From positions 124,001 through 188,000 of the forward strand of contig NZ_MPDM01000004.1 of the NCBI RefSeq assembly GCF_001936115.1: a stretch of 64,000 nucleotides of DNA, read 5' to 3'. Shown one piece after another: positions 62,195-64,000 of the stretch; the first letter of the stretch is position 1, and the number at the start of each line of letters is the position of its first letter. This DNA comes from Boudabousia marimammalium. GTDB lineage: Bacteria; Actinomycetota; Actinomycetes; Actinomycetales; Actinomycetaceae. Position numbers and translations under genes: made by a program. Below the pieces are notes generated by a model that had not been told where the DNA came from, did no database searches, and worked only from the letters and a program-made list of their open reading frames with translations.

Positions 62195-63460
62195 TCACGC
62201 ACTCTTTTTGGCTGCAACCGGAAGCTCTGACAGAGGAATCAGCTCCGGATCTGCGCCTTGAGTGACTACCTCTTTGGTGATGATTACCTGGCCGATATGG
62301 TTGAGCGAAGGTAGTTCAAACATGGTTTCTGAGAGGGTCTCCTCCAATACGGAAGAGAGTGCCCGCGCCCCGGTCTTTTGCTCTGTAGCCTTGCGGGCAA
62401 GAGCCAAAATGGCTTCGTCAGTAAACTTCAACTCGACCCCATCGAGGGCAAAGAGGTGCTGATACTGCCTGACCAGAGCGTTCTTCGGCTCTGTCAGGAC
62501 CTTTGCAAGGTCCTCCTCGGAGAGAGCCTCAACCGTGGCAACCACGGGAAGGCGCCCAATAAACTCAGGAATCATTCCGAACTTGTGAAGGTCTTCGGTG
62601 GTTACTTGAGAGAACAGATCACCGTGCTCAGCGGTAGATTTCAAATCGGAGCCGAAACCTGTGGAACGCTGCCCTAGGCGCGCCTTAACGATTGCGTCAA
62701 TACCAGCAAAAGCACCGGCAGCAATGAAAAGAATCCCGGCAGTATTAATCTCAATGAACTCTTGGTGCGGGTGTTTACGCCCTGGCTGCGGCGGCACCGA
62801 CGCAGTGGTGCCTTCAATAATCTTCAACAGGGCCTGTTGAACACCTTCACCAGAGACATCACGGGTAATCGATGCGTTCTCAGCTTTTCGGGCAATCTTA
62901 TCGATTTCATCAATGTAGATGATTCCGCGTTCAGCTTTCTTGACGTCACCATCAGCAGCTTGAATCAGTTTAAGCAGGATATTTTCAACATCCTCGCCCA
63001 CGTATCCGGCTTCTGTCAAAGCAGTAGCATCAACAATAACGAAGGGGACCTCCATATGTCTAGCTAAGGTTCGTGCCAGATGGGTCTTGCCCACACCCGT
63101 AGGACCAAGCATCAAAATATTGGACTTGGTTAGCTCCATATCGGTATCTTTGCCCAGATCGGCGGCACCGACACGCTTGTAGTGGTTGTAGACCGCGATG
63201 GCGAGCGCTTTCTTGGCCCGCGATTGGCCAATCACGTAGTTATCTAGGAAACTATAGATTTCCTTCGGCTTAGGTAGCTCACGTAAATTGACAGGTGCTT
63301 CAGAGTTTGAGGATTCTTCCGCAATGATCTCATTGCAAAGCTCAACGCATTCGTTACAGATGTAAACGCCCGGTCCACCAATCAGCTTACGGACCTGCTT
63401 CTGGGTTTTGCCACAGAATGAGCACTTTAACAGCTCAGACGTTTCGGTAAACCGTGTCAT
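62195..63460 (-). CDS. clpX: ATP-dependent Clp protease ATP-binding subunit ClpX
   Basis: The AAA+ unfoldase of ClpXP, which recognises ssrA tags among others. The 421-residue product has the N-terminal C4 zinc domain (CSFCGKTQ...CNECVELC), Walker [14 protein letters not shown], Walker [16 protein letters not shown], the IGF loop-type motif and a D2 small domain. It is downstream of clpP in the same direction with a 100-base gap. Confidence 0.98.
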   Translation of the reverse strand: MTRFTETSELLKCSFCGKTQKQVRKLIGGPGVYICNECVELCNEIIAEESSNSEAPVNLRELPKPKEIYSFLDNYVIGQSRAKKALAIAVYNHYKRVGAADLGKDTDMELTKSNILMLGPTGVGKTHLARTLARHMEVPFVIVDATALTEAGYVGEDVENILLKLIQAADGDVKKAERGIIYIDEIDKIARKAENASITRDVSGEGVQQALLKIIEGTTASVPPQPGRKHPHQEFIEINTAGILFIAAGAFAGIDAIVKARLGQRSTGFGSDLKSTAEHGDLFSQVTTEDLHKFGMIPEFIGRLPVVATVEALSEEDLAKVLTEPKNALVRQYQHLFALDGVELKFTDEAILALARKATEQKTGARALSSVLEETLSETMFELPSLNHIGQVIITKEVVTQGADPELIPLSELPVAAKKSA

Positions 63461-63560
63461 CGAGTCTCCTGACGTTGATAAGCACCAAAGCGTGCTTGTC
63501 CTGCGCTTCTAGACTACGCGGCCAATCGCGGTTGGTCCACACGAAACACTGGAACTACTG

Positions 63561-64000
63561 CTATTGTGCCACCTTACGGGACTCCAGCACTTGGTCAATC
63601 AGACCGTATTCGAGAGCCTGCTGCGCGGTAAGAATCTTGTCGCGATCAATGTCCCGACGAACCTGCTCCACTGGCCGCTTCGAATGGAAGGCCAAAGTAT
63701 CTTCCAGCCATGCACGCATACGATCCATCTCGTCTGCGACAATTTCAATATCCGAGGCCTGTCCTTGCATACCTTCCATGGCCGGCTGATGAATCAGCAT
63801 ACGCGCGTTAGGCAAAGCCAAGCGCTTACCCGGCGAACCAGCAGCGAGGAGCACTGCTGCCGCTGAAGCAGCCTGACCCAAGCAGACAGTTTGGATCTCT
63901 GGACGAATATACTGCATCGTGTCATAGATGGCTGTAAGAGCAGTAAAAGAGCCGCCAGGGCTGTTAATGTACATGGTAATCATGGCGTCTGGGTCCTGGG
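63561..64000 (-). CDS. clpP: ATP-dependent Clp protease proteolytic subunit, 3' part (open at right edge)
   Basis: The frame is open past 64000, so the N-terminus is missing; the ATG at 63983 is internal ([13 protein letters not shown]). The catalytic triad is present: Ser in [14 protein letters not shown], His in LIHQPAMEG, and Asp in RRDIDRDK. It is probably the second of the two clpP genes that actinobacteria have in tandem before clpX. Confidence 0.95.
   Translation of the reverse strand, partial: QDPDAMITMYINSPGGSFTALTAIYDTMQYIRPEIQTVCLGQAASAAAVLLAAGSPGKRLALPNARMLIHQPAMEGMQGQASDIEIVADEMDRMRAWLEDTLAFHSKRPVEQVRRDIDRDKILTAQQALEYGLIDQVLESRKVAQ

Noticed and set aside
1-64000. CRISPR arrays, insertion sequences and rRNA genes
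   Set aside because: No regularly spaced repeats, transposase-like frame or rRNA sequence was seen; the only mobile element is the prophage.

Overview
The window is chromosomal DNA of an actinobacterium with moderate GC content. Gene content and order fit the Actinomycetaceae; a Varibaculum- or Actinotignum-like genus is my guess, and the sequence does not fix the genus. The pointers are the rimP-nusA-ylxR-infB run, dgt next to dnaG, glyS beside a Fur/Zur gene, uppS-recO-era, hrcA-dnaJ with a CIRCE element, the trmB-hemW-lepA cluster, holA-comEC-comEA, and clpX behind clpP. Several genes lack a Shine-Dalgarno sequence and have a -10 hexamer six bases before the start codon, which suggests leaderless mRNAs.

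Layout. Positions 1-7350: the end of a glutamyl-Q tRNA(Asp) synthetase gene, a Nudix hydrolase, the translation/transcription-factor operon (infB, ylxR, nusA, rimP, minus strand) and a divergent lipoprotein gene. Positions 7352-24790: a complete, very small prophage (17.4 kb when excised) inserted in a tRNA-Asn gene, bounded by a perfect 39-bp repeat. Positions 24750-37216: tRNA-Asn, a hypothetical gene, tRNA-Met, dnaG, dgt, a degenerate GH13 homologue, dusB, a YibE/F membrane protein, glyS, zur/fur, uppS, recO, era. Positions 37278-50172: corC-like gene, ybeY, phoH, rsmE, dnaJ, hrcA, DUF3097, a thiamine-binding protein, a GH20 hexosaminidase, hemW, trmB, lepA. Positions 50393-64000: a dicarboxylate symporter, rpsT, a small unknown gene, holA, comEC, comEA, proC, valS, an acyl-CoA ligase, chorismate mutase, clpX and the 3' part of clpP.

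The prophage reads, from the right end leftwards: an immunity region with two divergent helix-turn-helix regulators; early genes including a protein with only sigma region 4; a replication-type winged-helix protein and HNH endonuclease; small and large terminase, portal, a fused prohead protease-capsid protein, connector, tail terminator, major tail protein, a tail assembly chaperone pair with a -1 frameshift, tape measure, minor tail proteins, endolysin and holin; then a short module of very small membrane proteins, a putative excisionase and the integrase.

The main discovery candidate is how the phage attachment site is built into the repressor gene. In the prophage, the plus-strand repressor gene runs into attR and stops at a TAA completed by the first host base. 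In the excised circle the same frame reads on across attP for 12 more codons, ends in ...RVLRLAA (an ssrA-like ClpXP degradation tag) and stops 8 bases before the integrase ATG. This is the architecture of integration-dependent immunity, known from mycobacteriophages such as BPs, here in an unrelated-looking 17-kb phage of another actinobacterial family. Other notable points are an internal Shine-Dalgarno and ATG inside the protease-capsid fusion, a candidate type I toxin/antisense RNA pair near attL, an oppositely oriented moron-like gene, and an early gene interrupted by an in-frame TGA.
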